Shown piece by piece: positions 12,276-24,970 of a stretch of 64,000 bases of DNA. The stretch spans positions 124,716 to 188,715 of the forward strand of contig NMRA01000166.1 of NCBI GenBank assembly GCA_002633005.1. Reading direction: 5' to 3'. A program made the position numbers and the translations under genes. The notes under the pieces are model-generated. The model was not told the DNA's origin and did not search any database. It saw only the letters and a program-made list of their open reading frames with translations. Position 1 is the first letter of the stretch, and each line of letters begins with the position of its first letter. The DNA comes from Phoronis australis. Lineage: Eukaryota; Phoronida; Phoronidae.

Positions 12276-15200
12276 CCTCGTGATATAAGTACCCACACCA
12301 CACACGTAGTCGTAGGCCTACTCGGAACGCGTACCACTTTTCAAAGTGCGTTATCGTCACGTCGCCACATGACGGGAAAAATGTCATAACAGCGGATGAT
12401 CCTAACAAAGGTTATCATGCCCTCAGATTAGTTATTCACTATTAAATTTACAGAATTGCTGAGTAATAGCCCCGTGCCGTCCTGCGGTCTTGTTATTTAG
12501 CCCTGTGGCCTGTAGTGTAGAGCGCAGACGACCAGTGACCACGCAGCCTCTACTTGGATTGCAACTATTTCATCTTGCTAAAGTGCGCGCGTGCAAGCTT
12601 CCCGTGTTGCAGAGATAGCAGACATCAGATTTATGGTTACAGTCTCGTACTAGCTGCCAAGTTCATAGTCAGAGAGCAGTTTTAAAATTGGTTGTAATAA
12701 AAGTTTGAAAACCTTGATTCAGATGTTTTTTTGTGTTTGGGATGTTTATAGTCAACACACAGTGACTCAATGACATTTTCAGCGTATGGTTCTGTGGCTT
12801 GCTGTTTTATCTCGACTGCCCGGCATTGCTCACTTGCCGTTGCGCCAAACATGCTCGGCAAAGAAGTAGGCCCAAGACAAGAATCGGGGTTAAGCGGCCG
12901 TGTGCCACTCGTCAATCAAGAATGAAATTTCGAGCCACGGCATAAATATGTGATAAAACGCTACAAAACAGCGATNTGTTTCAGGAAAAATGAAAAAATA
13001 AAAATTCCAACGATTGTGATGAGTGATGAGCTGTTTATTGTTCTGTGGCCCAGTTATGGCCTGTGAACACAGATGGAAACAGTCAAATGAATCTTATACA
13101 AAACTGTGAACTCGGCACCTAAGGAAACAATACAAAGTAAGCCAACAGTAACGCATAGCATATGAAACACAGTGTAAACTAAATTACTTGACATAACAAA
13201 ATACAACTCTCAAGGTCACAAAAATGGCCGAAGTGACCTGATCCATTAAATGAGACATGAATTGCAAAACATCCGACAACGACTGGTTAATAAAACACAA
13301 CTGACTACTGTCAAAACTACTTTAAGTTAGCCACAACATACTCATATTTAGCAGCTCATTTTCAAAAAAAATTAGATACATTCAAATTGTAAAGAACTTG
13401 CATGCAGCAGCATATCTCGGTAACAGCACAGCATGTCTGTCCATGTCAAAAGATGCGGGCAAAACACTGTAATCCAGTCACTTGGTCAAAAGAGATGCAG
13501 TAAAAAAAACAGCGCCTCCAGTGGCAATCGTCAACACTTACACCGTCAGCAAACTTTCACCCAAACTGAAAATCATTCGTAACGGTGAGTCTTGCCTCAA
13601 TTGGCGTCACTGTAAAAAGTCCACTTTTCTCCCATAATGGAGACAGGTCTTGAACCCGGGCTACCAGCATGTTAGTCTGTGGTCCCAAACAATCGTCAAT
13701 GAGCAATGTCTGCTGAGCACTTTTGAGAGGACTTTATTTGATGACATTACCAGAAGTTTTGATACAACAGGTGTTTACTTAGGAACCAATAAGCTGTCTT
13801 TCAGTCCCCTGAAACTTGCAAAACCTTTGTAGGTTTCGCAATGAAATTCTTACCATTACCATATAGCTCCGCACGGTACATGTGCCTACTTGCAGGACTG
13901 TACCTAATTGCGGAACTTAGGCGCATGCACCTAATGCAGAACATTCATTGATTATGATTACTGTTTTTAGATCATGAGATTAACTAAATGTTTCTATATA
14001 TAAGTCATTCTTGAAAGTAAAGCTTATAATGAGTTTTAAAACTATTTTTAGAATTTAACTGTTCCTGTACTCACCCAGTGTGCCACGCACTGTGTGAAAT
14101 AAAATGCATTTAATGTATTTTTAAATCATTCAAGGTGCGCCTATAACTGGAGTACCGCCTGCGCCTAATTGTGGAACTTAGATACATGCGCCTATATGCG
14201 GCATGTCTTGGCTGTGAAAAAAACTGTGATCTGCTTATAGCTGCTGGCAGCTAATTGTGGTGCTATATGATACAGCACGCGTGGGTGCTACACAGCCCTT
14301 GTTATTTGTAACCCCGGAATTGAAATGATGCCTATGTAACCTTTTTGTTACAATGGCGTTTTATGAATAACCCGAACATCCCATCGCACTGCACTGAGGT
14401 CTATTGTCTCGGCTATAGAATCATCAAGTGGACTCCTTGTTAGCCAAGGTCTTAAACCCCAAGTGATTCTTTGAATTAGACAAATTTTCATTTGTATATA
14501 CCAGGTATTGGTGAGGATTGATGTGTTAAGTCTGTTCACGAACATTTCAAACAATGAAACTAATGTTTTGATCAAATTGCATAGTAATGTAGATCTGGTT
14601 CAGAAACTTCTAGACCACAGTACTCAAGTATGCAAAAAGAACTGTTGGTTCTGGTCTCTCCGTTTTGGAAATCGAGTTGGTGGCTTGGTATTTTTTAGTT
14701 GCTCACTTTTTCAAGAAAGAAATTTCACCTGAGATGAACAAAACAGTGCGAGATTTGTTTTTACTCATCACTTAGCAGATCATTACCTTTTAATCATAAC
14801 ACATGCTATATGTAGCTTTTGAAAAAAAGAGATGGCTGAAATTGTTGCGGGTGGACATTTTTGTGTGTATTTTTTGTTGGTGAGCACAGGTCTCCAAATA
14901 AGTCATGTTATAGACCACACAAACCAACTATTCTCTTTTGGCATTACCTAACATAGAAGTTATACAGAGCCATTTTATGTTTGATGGTCATTTTCATCAA
15001 CTTTCGCAGAGTAGCCATGAACTTCCCTTAGGTGCCATACTATTGTACAACCAATCTCACCAACTCTGTACAGGTGATATGGTGGTGCTGTTTTTGACTG
15101 ATAATAAGGCATGTAGAAATTTGGCCTTGAGTGCTACCAATGATTGCTTTTGTGTTTTCACTTTGGCTCTGCAGCTGTAGATGATCGTTTGTTTGGATGT

Positions 15201-16017
15201 GTATCAATTATCTTGGATTAATATCTTATGTTTACAATCTAAAAAACATTTACTTGCAGCGTTATCCACTTTTGCAACAAAGAAAATCTGCTGTCTACTT
15301 TTTTAGTTAACAAAAGTTATAATGTACAATAATTGAAGTTTAACCCATAAAGTACTAAAAAGCATTGCGACATGGACTTCAAAATAATATGCTGTTAACT
15401 TTACATGTACTAGCATACATTGGAAGGTGTTGTAAACTTTCCCAGATAAAGATTTTTTCAAATATGCCGTTAACTGGTAATTGTAGACTCAAAATGTTAG
15501 CAAAATGAATTTTGTTCAGATTACACATACCTTTGGACAGAGAACATTTTCCTGAAGAATGGACAACATATAGAAGTTTTGGCCTATACATGATGCTCTA
15601 CTTTCACGGCAGTCAGTATATTGCTGACACATATTATCACAAATTTAGTGGCAGAATGGAATACTAGCAATTTTTAGCACCAAAGGTGGAGTATGATTTT
15701 ACTGCAATAACACTTGGATCAATGAGAAAGTGACACTCAGTACGAAGATGTTCTAGTGGATGTCGTACTCGTAACGTGTCAATAAAATGTGGCGACTCCT
15801 AGTAAGACTGAGTTTGAAGAAGAATGTATACAGTGGTCTTGCTGACTAGGAAGTTTTAGCTTCCTTGTACTAGTGGTAAGCCAGCGCGGGGAAGAGCAGG
15901 GACATGGTTTACTCATTAATATGTTGCCTGGACAAAGAATGGTAATTTTCACCTTGTCTAGATCTGTTTGGTTATGTTTTGAGCTGAAATGATTAACTTG
16001 TGAATGTTTTTTTCCAG

Positions 16018-16137
16018 GAGTTGCAGCAGCCAATGAGACAACATGTGCTAATTACACAACGAATGCTACGTGTTGTGGAGCCGAAGAGTTGACATGTTCT
16101 TTTTATGCATGTTATAACAAAACGGGACCTTTACCAG
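16018..16137 (+). CDS. CD164: CD164 Cys-rich exon A
   Basis: 120 nt; acceptor tttttttccag, donor CCAG|gtgagt. Starts with 2 bases of a split codon, then VAAANETTCANYTTNATCC, and ends in phase 1. Contains five cysteines and several N-X-T sequons, with SFYACYNKTG near the end. Confidence 0.85.
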
Positions 16138-19100
16138 GTGAGTCTTGCCAATTAGTCTGTGGATAGTAGGAATATGTTACAAATTTACATTGCATTTAAC
16201 GTTTATTCATTTTTATGCCCCCACATATTTATATGTGGACGCATTATGCTGTCATCTCTGTCCGTCTGTCCGTCCGGCGTCTGGCGTCCGGCGTCCGCTG
16301 CTCTATCTCCAAAACCCTTTGACATACGTTCATGAAATTGGGCACATATGTTCTATTCATGAATGGGACGGCACGTGCGAACTTTCAGACGGATCCGACT
16401 ACCGGTGTGCCCCCTAGTGGCAATTTTAGTTTTTTACGCTTACCTTTGTATCTTCAAAAGTCCTGAACGGATTTTCATGAAATTTGGTATGTAGGCACCT
16501 AGTAGTGAGATGACGCTATCCTGCCGTTTTCAGATGGATTCGACATAGTTTGCGCCACCTAGTGGCCATTTTTAGTGTTTTCGAGTCTGTTTTTGTGCGT
16601 CCACCCCTCTATCAACCAAACCGCTCAAAGGATGATTGTGAAAATTGGCATGTATGTGCTTACTATAAGGAAGACAGCTGACAATGATTTTCAGACGATT
16701 TGGACTACTGTGGCGCCTCCTAGTGGCAGTTTTGTTTTTTTGCGCCCATGGCTGTATCTCCCAAACCGTTTGCAGGATCTTTACTAAATTTAGCAAGTGT
16801 ATTTATGTGATGTTGACAACGGACGATGACGACTTTAGGATGATTCTGATTACCGGTATGCCTCTAGTGGCAATTTTAGTATTTGCCTCTAGTGGCAATT
16901 TTAGTATTTTACATTGACCTCTGTATTTTCATAGGTCTTCAGGTGTATACTTTGTGTTACTTCGTGACTATGAAGGAAAAGTTCCAAGTAGAAATTTGTT
17001 TCTGGCATTCTAATGCTGTGCTAATCTCGTATGTTGGTAAATTTGTTTTTAATTCTATGTTTCTGTGGTGCTTTAAGCAACTGGTGTATAGGATGTGCTT
17101 GTATTATGAAGATTACTCACATTTTGCCCCTAGCCTATTGAGGAGACAAGGACCATGCCTTTCCATTTTGCAAAGTACAACATACTACATATATGCCCTC
17201 TACTGGCCACTTTATGGTACCAATAAACAACCCTAGAAGGATACCGTATGCGGTGCAATTGTGGGCGCATTTCAACGCTGTGCGTTGCTCTTGTTTAGAA
17301 ATATATAGCCTTATTTTGATATCGCCGAGAGAGGACACACTTTTGGCCCCTAAATCGGCCCAAAGTGGACGATCACATGAAGCAGTCTCAAAAGTTAACC
17401 TAAAATTGATCCTACCATGAAAAAATTTAAATAAACTGATAACCCTCCACTGATTCGTTGTTCCATAATCCCAGCATTGCATGTGATACATACAATACAG
17501 GAAGATTGTACCTGCTTTGTTTGTCTGCACTGATTCATTGAAAAAAGTAAGGTGCTGTCACTAAATTGCATTCTGATGCAACCAGAACTAAATGTTGAAA
17601 CAGCAAATGTACCGAAATACTTGACCTGCAGTATTGTAACAATATTCCGGTAGCCATTAGTCAGTGGGTAAGACGAACGATTTTTTGGTTCCCCCAGGAT
17701 TTTCTAGTTGTGTTCTTTATGGATCAGGCAGAACATAGTTATGGCTTGCATAAATAAAAGGTTTAGTAATAAAACAATTGTGCAGTCTTGTGTCTCTTTT
17801 TCGGTAAAGAATATGACAGTCTACAATATTTTCAATGAAATATGACAGCAAAAAGTGCCAAAACATGTGATATGTAAGCTACTAACCTTACTGTTATATA
17901 CAAGGCAAAAGGCAGCCATTGATTGCTGAAGTGATTGGTTGGTATGGCTGATGTTGAAATGTTGAATTATGGGATGGAATTTACTGTTTCTGTTCCATGA
18001 GTGAAGAGTTTTTCCAATAGTGTCTTTCGTTTGCGAAAAGTGTCCTTGATACTAAGTCATTTTCGAGTGTTCATTACTGTTAGTGAATATGAAGGATATC
18101 AACTGGCTGCCTGAGTGGGATGTGGTTTGTGTCACTTTGTATACTACTTGGATTTGCTGCTGTTTCGAGACATTTCATTTCTTTGGAATATGGTTTGTTC
18201 TTTCAGCTTTCAAGTGCATTGCAATGAATGCCACATTGGAGACCAGCTGCACTGACCAAAACTTAACCTATGTGGACAAGTGTGGTATGTAACAAACTGT
18301 TCTCATGCAAAATGCCATATTTGTTTGGAGTTATCATCCAGAATGTTTTTAAGTAGCTACTGAAAAACAGAAAAGTTGAGTTAGGCATTAACTAATTGAC
18401 CATGGTAATGCAAATGTGAAAATGTCGAATGTTGTGGTTTTACTTTTTAAGGTAATTTTCAAAGTTCCAAAGACATCCATTTTCATCAAAGTTGTCATTT
18501 TTTATTTGAACGTGAAGCTGAAGTGCTTAAGTTTTCATATTTGAACAAGTTCTTACTGTTCATCGTGACCTGGCTATGGTGCATTCCACTGTATTGATTA
18601 CATAACTGCAGTGACATTTTGACTTTTAAAATTTCAGTAAAGGTAGTGACGTGACTTGTGTTTGGCGTATTCTGTGTTATCTAATGGCCATTTTTATGAT
18701 ACTGAAAAACACCCCTAGAATCACACTGTTTGCGGTGCTGTCATGGGCACCCTTCAATGCTCCACATTGCTGTTTTAATGTTTTACATAGATGTAATTTT
18801 TTTAAAAATGTACTTGGCTTCTTCCAACACAGATTTTGTAATTGCTAAAAATTATACAGATGTAATTGTACTGTAAAAATATTATCATATTGTAACTAAA
18901 TCAATTGTTGTATTATCTTTAGAAAGGGCCAATTTTTAAGATGAACCATGGTATTTTTGGTCACGTCTGTTATGCATGTTAATCAACTCACTACAAGGGG
19001 CAATGCATGTTTCAAATTTCTTGAGGTTGTAAAACTTAACTATTTTTACACTGGAAGCAATGTTGTGTCTATTTCAAAGTCATTTCTGTGGAATGCACCT

Positions 19101-22100
19101 CAGGTATTGACGTACTTAGAGAAGCCACCATTAATAGTGAATAAAATCTTTGCCAAGCTCTATCCAACACAACTAACAATTAATTTTTGGTACATGAGGA
19201 TTAACATGGTACAACTCTTCATGAACGGCCTCAGCTGGTAAATCTGGCATATGTCCAATAATGAGACGAGCAGGTGAGCAAAAACTCCGATTGAGCTTAG
19301 GTCCATTTGAGTTGAGCAGATGAAGCTGTTTAAATTACCAATGGGAGTCTATATATTATCTTTTATTACACTAGAGGCGTTTTCTGCTAGAAAAGCGACG
19401 TGCCAAGATTGCATTCATTTGTTAAATTTCTTCACACAAAAATAATTGTCAATTTTTTTCCACTTTCCTAAAGCTCACTGCTTTATTAAAAATGTTACAT
19501 TGTCATTGTGTGTTTGATAATGACAACTGTACAATATAAACTGTGATAAAAATAAAATTTCCCTCCAGTTTATTTGCATTTTCCACCAATTTAAACTTAA
19601 CAATTTGGGAGCTGAAATTCAGATGAGAAGGGTGTTCACTAAGACACAGGCACTCGTAAAGAAGTCTTGGACGTTTAAATTGATGGTGGGCAGTAAGCTG
19701 AGCATGGGCACTCAAAGGTGATAATTAAAACTTTGCCTGTGGCCAATATGCGAAGCATGGGCATTAAGTCGAACGAGTACGACAATACTTTGCGTGAACA
19801 CTTCATGAGTAGTCAGTTAATTTTTCAAGGGGATAAAATAAAGTAAGCACATTCTTCGTAAAAGTTTTTCATTAGTCACAATGAGAATTAGTTGGAGGTG
19901 AATGGAAGAATCCCTGAGGTGGTCATGAGGTAGTAGGTTGGCATCTTATGATATTGTAGCTGTAGTTTTGTTGGAATTTTGCAATATATGTCGCCCAACA
20001 AGGGCACAGTGGAAACAACACAACACAAGCATCCTTGTGTTCAATCTCTTGTTAATCTTCGTGCAGTGAGGTTTGGAATAAGGTGTCTTAAAGTCTATCC
20101 TCTAACAAGTACGTCTTCGTAATTTTCAAAACGTTGTTTTGTTAATCTGCAAGTCAACGACTTCCTTTCTATCACTGTTTCTTTTCTTCTATGCTATCTA
20201 CCGGATAAAAACCAAGCTATCTTGTTTCATACTGTCATCGGTGGATTTATTCATTCCATTGTACCATACGGGTCATTTTGTATTGTACCAAATGGGACAT
20301 TTTGTATTGTACAATCAAGGAAAATGTCCAAAAGTTGGCTAACTGTTAAACATGGTTGATCAGATTCTAACCATACAAAACTTTTGGATATAAATTATGT
20401 TTTCCAAAACAATGTTAAGAATTGTTTACAAAATGTTTTGCTGCATGATGTGCTACAACTCTTGTTGATTTCATAAAAAGTAAAAAATGAAAATGAAATG
20501 ATAATTTAGAAAACTGAGTTTTTGAGATTTCATCTTGAACAATTATCTATCAAATAAGATTTGGTCACGTTTTTGATGTTTAACCATTGTTTTGTTATCA
20601 ATGTACCTTTCTTTTGTCCTAAATTTTACTGAAAAGACATGGGGCCCGTTCCAAGAAACGGACTTAAGTTCATTTTTGACTTAAGTCTAAGATTTGTCTT
20701 AACTTCCAAACTTTGAAACTTCCACATCCGGTAAGATAGTTAAAATTAAGATTGAACTTTATCAAAAACTTAATTCAAACTTAGGATCTCTTGCTTAAAA
20801 CAGTCTCGAGACAAATTTAAGTTTTATCTTAAAATTTACTAAAATTTAAAATTTGTCAGCTAAGTCAGTTTTGTTGGAACGGGTCCATGGTTACACAACT
20901 CAGTGACAGATTGGTAAAGAGTATAGGCTTTCTACGTTCAGCAAATTTTTACTTTTGCTTAGTTAAAATCTAAAGTTTTTTAAACATTTGACTAAATACA
21001 CTCAGACTTGTTGAAACATCCTCCATAACTTAACTACAATTTTTACTGTTTTGTAATCTGTGCATATACTCATGACATACTTTTTCATTTTTTCACATTT
21101 CAAACTCCATCCTTTGTTTTCCCTGTTTTCAGTGAACACACACGTGTTATCAGCTTTATTGATCGCGTGTTATATTTGATCTGTCTATAAATTATCACAG
21201 TTCCGTTAACCTAGATATACTGCATTTCCAATGCCTCATGTGTTAAGGTGTTTATCAGCCATAGTGTGTCATGTGGAAGCTGATGCACTGGACTTGATCA
21301 TTGACCTTCAGCCACTGTCAGATTCAAGTGAAATCTTTGCTGTTCTGTTATGTTGGACCTCGTTGACAAGTCTGTTTATTTAGTCAAATTTATACAAAAC
21401 TATTGATTTCATCTCAGTAAAATATATATTTTCTGAAATTACTAAAAAACCTGAAGAATTTAATTTGACACCAATAAATTTTATTTGATGTTAATCTTCA
21501 AGATGCTGTTAATTTTTCTGAAGTATCAATTGGTTTTCATTTTGTGCAACTTGAGAGTTTTTAACGAAAATCATAAAAGTCCTGGTTTTTAATAGCCCTG
21601 CATGTAAAAACGAAAGATGTTTAAAAACAGCATTTTTGAAAATTTAGCATTAAGCATAATTTGTCTTGAAAGTTTTATATGAATCCAATCAGCCAATTGT
21701 GAGACTAGACGTGATGTTAAGAACTTAGTCGAATTTGGTCATTGTATGCAATGTATTTAAATAAGAAGAAACTTGCGTGTCACGCTGAATACCTATATTT
21801 CCAAAGCTTCACTCTAATGATAATTTGTTCTATGAACATATCAATGTACTGTTCTTGATTTACTGTCATGTAATTTGCTTTCCATCACAAAAAAATATTT
21901 AGACCACATTCTAAAATTGGTCTTAGATTTGTCCTCAGAGGAGTGGATTTCAGGGCTTTGAAAGAAATGACTGTTCCTTTGTTGGTTGAGATCTGGCCCT
22001 ACAAGTTGGCTTGTCTCAACGTGTCATGTTATGCGTCAGGTATAGATGTCAAATCTGCAAAGCCAGAAATCACTTCTTATCTGAGCAAGTGAGACCAATG

Positions 22101-23607
22101 TTTTCGTGGTTAGTGGCCCAAATTAAAAGCTCAGCTTTGTGTATAGAATGTGGGTTTCTAGCTGCTTCTGGAAACTTGTAGCTTAGGGACATGTAGTTAT
22201 TCATGGGTGAGACATACGTAAAAAGGTATTGAGGAATTAGGCAATTTTTTAATATACCCCAGTAACCACTTTCTAACGTATCTAGTTGGTGGATTGCTTG
22301 CAAAGACTTGTTTCATTTGCGAAAAAACTCAGCTTCTCGGTTGAGCTGTTAAGTACCCGTTCAATATCCCATGTTTTTTTTTCTTGCACTGACTAATCTC
22401 ACAACAGCATTGAGATGCTGTCACATGTAGGCTGCTCTGAGGGTCAACCTGCTTGTTACTATACGGTGAAGCATTTGATGCTTTCAATCAAAGTGACTGC
22501 TCCTGTTTTTGAAAATGGCTAATTTGAATACTCAAGCTTGCTTGTGATGATATCAATTTCATCAAGTCATTTTCTGTTTCCTGTACTCTAGCTTTGTGTA
22601 CTTCATGCCACCAAGTTCTATACCTTGTGTTTATTTTAACATTTCTTACTTCCCACTGCCTGCTACTGTATTCCCAGTGTCTGCTACTGTATTCCCGCTG
22701 TCTGCCACTGTATTCCCAGTGTCTGCTACTGTATTTCCAGTGTCTGCTACTGTATTCCCACTGTCTGCTACTGCATTCCCACTGTATGCTACTGTATTGT
22801 TTAGTTATTGTAATTCTACACTTGTTTCGCACAAAAATAATTGCATAAATTTCCATTTTTTCTATTTTTCAATTGCAGAATGTTTTTGCAAATAATATTA
22901 GGTTCAGCAGATGTTATACGTGTTACAACCTATGATTGCTATGCACTAAAACGTTGTGGAGAAATTTAACAAAACAGAATTTCATTAGCCGGCCGTATGG
23001 TGTAGTAAATAAGTGAAGAATAACCTTAATTTTAAAGTTTCCGGACATTTTTCATCCGCTTGTGGCAGAGTTTATTTATGGTTTTGTAATTTACTAAGAC
23101 ATATCAGATATTATCCTCAATGTTTACCATTTTCCCTCTTTTCAATAAATCATATAAAAAGTGACGGGTTTGCAAAATGAGCATTAGGTCATTAATTGTG
23201 AACTAGTCATTTGAAAATTTTGTTCTCGGCATCAGCCATATTTAAAAATTGTTGTGATTTATTCGTTTTAAGCTGTTCAGCCTGGCCCAACTACTGCGAA
23301 CAGCACGGTAATAACAATGACAACACAGACCTCCCAGCCAACAACACAGACTGCCAAGCCAACAACAAAGACTGCCCAGCCTACAACACAGAACAGCAGC
23401 TCAACACCACAGAACCCATCAGAAACAACCACTATGCCTAAAACCACCACTACCAAAGGCATGACCACCACTACGGCACCAACAGCAAAATTCGATGCTG
23501 GTTCATTTGTTGGTGGACTTGTTCTGGGATGTGGTCTATTCCTCATAGGCATCTTTGCTTACAAGTTTTACAAGTCACGATCAAGCAAGAACTACCACAC
23601 ACTGTGA
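16018..23607 (+). CDS. CD164: CD164/endolyn-like sialomucin (3' three exons; 5' exon not found)
   Basis: Exons 16018-16137, 18207-18284 and 23273-23607 join in frame. CD164 (endolyn) is a heavily glycosylated type I membrane mucin of endosomes, lysosomes and the cell surface. The first two exons encode a Cys-rich luminal domain with many N-glycosylation sites (NET, NYT, NAT, NKT, NLT). The third encodes a Thr/Pro mucin stretch with 7-residue repeats, one transmembrane helix (FVGGLVLGCGLFLIGIFAYK) and a short tail ending SKNYHTL. The terminal YHTL is the Yxx-phi lysosomal sorting signal, and the block FDAGSFVGG...NYHTL matches the human tail that I recall. A signal peptide must be encoded upstream of 16018; the first exon here begins with two bases completing a split codon. 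Confidence 0.87.
16211..16915. repeat. degenerate tandem repeat array of about 130-bp units
   Basis: Starts with a perfect hairpin, CCACATAT-TT-ATATGTGG (16221-16238), and GTCCG-rich sequence. Units then recur with TATCTCCAAAACC, ATGAAATTTGGTATGTA, CAGATGGATTCGACTA and CCTAGTGGCAATTTTAGT. The same motifs, reverse complemented (GCCACTAGTAGG, CCAAATTTCATGAAAATC), occur at 35330-35680 and 37310-37860. Confidence 0.7.
17185..17300 (+). repeat. dispersed repeat copy
   Basis: Shares an ordered set of words with 18675-18790: ACCCTAGAA, TGCGGTGC, TGGGCGCATTTCAACGCT/TGGGCACCCTTCAATGCT and a terminal GCTSTTGYTT-like block. Strongly diverged; family unknown. Confidence 0.5.
18207..18284 (+). CDS. CD164: CD164 Cys-rich exon B
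   Basis: 78 nt, phase 1 to phase 1; acceptor gttctttcag, donor TGTG|gtatgt. Encodes FKCIAMNATLETSCTDQNLT then YVDKC. Equivalent to the human segment around CSHNSTVSDCQVGNTTDFC. Confidence 0.85.
18675..18790 (+). repeat. dispersed repeat copy
   Basis: Diverged second copy of the 17185-17300 repeat, in the next intron of the same gene and in the same orientation. Confidence 0.5.
20638..20890. mobile_element. MITE with CCCGTTCCAA inverted ends
   Basis: Left end CATGGGGCCCGTTCCAAGAA; the reverse complement of the right end reads CCATGGACCCGTTCCAACAA. 253 bp, AT-rich interior, no open frame. A non-autonomous DNA transposon is the simplest reading. Confidence 0.7.
22651..22799 (+). repeat. 21-bp minisatellite
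   Basis: About seven tandem units of TATTCCCAGTGTCTGCTACTG with a few substitutions. The unit is a multiple of three, so long spurious frames appear on both strands. Confidence 0.9.
23273..23607 (+). CDS. CD164: CD164 mucin, transmembrane and tail exon
   Basis: Acceptor attcgttttaag (23272), chosen because it restores the phase from exon B; the CAG at 23280 would not. Reads VQPGPTTANSTVI, four 21-nt repeats (TTQTSQP, TTQTAKP, TTKTAQP, TTQNSSS; 23320-23403), a Thr-rich spacer, FDAGSFVGG, one membrane helix and NYHTL, with stop TGA at 23605-23607. Both mucin and membrane parts lie in one exon. Confidence 0.92.
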
Positions 23608-23787
23608 GCAGGTGAACACCGTTAAAAGGTTTTTAGTACTGCAGATGCCAATTAGGAGGTTATTGTCTTTTTCAAATTTGTCCAGTGAAGCTCTGAAAAA
23701 TTGCAAAATCTCACCAGTTAAGGGCACAACGTGACAGTCAAATGAAATTTTGTTTTGTTATGTTTTCATGAAAGATGTTTAGTTTCA

Positions 23788-23793
23788 AATAAA
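23788..23793 (+). promoter_or_regulatory. candidate poly(A) signal of CD164
   Basis: AATAAA 181 nt past the stop codon, followed by a T-rich stretch. Further AATAAA motifs near 24108 and 26952 could mark longer 3' UTRs. Confidence 0.45.
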
Positions 23794-24803
23794 CTCTCTA
23801 CTTTGTCCCAAGTTGTGTACCAAAGCTACCATCAGACAATATGTTAAAAAATGTTAAATATAATATACAACAATGTTAGAAGTCTTTGAAAAATGGAAAA
23901 ACAGTAATTTTGTCTATAATTTTTGTTGTCCCAATTTGGTGAGATTTTTTGTGTAGGTTATTGAGAAACCTTTAAGGGCAACTCTTGTGTAGTGAGTATC
24001 AGGTAATTCCAATTAAAACTAGTTAGTCAGCAGAAGACACATGATATTGATTGGAATCGTAATACCATGCTTGTCTTTTTGGCTTTCTGTAGCTAGAGTT
24101 AGATTTCAATAAACATTACGCATTTTGTTAGATAAAAATCAAGCAATGTCATAACACCCTGAATTGTTAATAATCCTTCCAAATAGCAGTGCCAAATATT
24201 TCGTCCTCGATGCATTTATACTGGATTTTTTAAAAGGAAATGCTGAATAGTGATTCTCTAACTTTATGCAGAAAATCTGTTCCCCGTAATTCAAGAAATT
24301 CACATTAATTTGTCTCGTTTCCCTTGTACTAGTAGGTTTTACAATCGCGATGCTATAAACTTAGTTTCTCTTCATAGTTTGATGAGTGAAACATCCCGTG
24401 AACTTTTCAGGTTACGCTTTATCAGTTTTGGCCCATAACATTAGTAGACATGAAACTACAAGACCTTAGTTGGTAGTGATATGTTCAGATTTGTTTCATG
24501 ACATTTTCTAAACTTCATCATTAGTCACTGATTAGATAGTAGGTATTTTCATACACGATGCTTGTTCTAATTAACACACTGGTGTTGGCCAATGCTTTTG
24601 TTTTCAGTGCTCTATGATAGTCATACTAAGAAAGTGTACTATAAATATTTCATTACACTGTCTTTAATGAAATAGATACTCTGACATGAATGTTTTCATG
24701 GGAGAATGTGTAATATTTAGCTTGGAAGGTTTGACACATTGTTGATATTAAGTTCTTGAAAACTTGTAAATTTAAAACGTAACTGAAAGTGATTTGTAAC
24801 AAC

Positions 24804-24970
24804 ATTCCTTTGTGACTAGAGTATTCTTTGTGACTAGAGTATTCTTTGTGACTAGAGTATTCCTTGTGACTAGAATATTCCTTGTGACTAGAGTACTCCT
24901 TGTGACTAGAGTATTCTTTGGGACTAGAGTATTCCTTGTGACTACAGTATTCCTTATGACTAGAGTATTC
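24804..24970 (+). repeat. 18-bp minisatellite
   Basis: About nine tandem units of TGTGACTAGAGTATTCYT. It lies roughly 1.2 kb past the CD164 stop and may be in a long 3' UTR or in intergenic DNA. Confidence 0.9.

Larger units (their letters stand above)
2773..16017. other. MAP3K4 3' flank, intergenic DNA and unidentified 5' part of CD164
   Basis: About 13 kb without a recognisable protein exon. It should hold the CD164 promoter and signal-peptide exon. Contents seen: a TTTA run at 4354-4370, a C12 run at 6071-6082, a repeat at 9350-9530 with GGCGGATCCAGG-type ends, a 24-bp minisatellite (10131-10318), a tRNA-like SINE head (10427-10497), a copy of the GTAGTGGGRCGTAGG repeat (10894-11025), and GGGCGGTTAA-rich repeats (12100-12275). 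CpG-richer patches lie at 8980-9260 and 12290-12640. Confidence 0.5.
16138..18206 (+). other. CD164 intron with repeat array
   Basis: 2.07-kb intron. Holds the 16211-16915 degenerate tandem array and a diverged repeat at 17185-17300 related to 18675-18790. No coding sequence recognised. Confidence 0.7.
18285..23272 (+). other. CD164 large intron
   Basis: 5-kb intron. Contains a MITE-like element (20638-20890) and a 21-bp minisatellite (22651-22799). No further exon was recognised; alternatively spliced mucin exons, known in vertebrate CD164, cannot be excluded. Confidence 0.65.

Noticed and set aside
22488-22895. repeated peptides on both strands
   Set aside because: 21-bp minisatellite in a CD164 intron.
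23277-23552. Val-rich minus-strand frame opposite CD164
   Set aside because: Antisense shadow of the Thr/Pro mucin exon.
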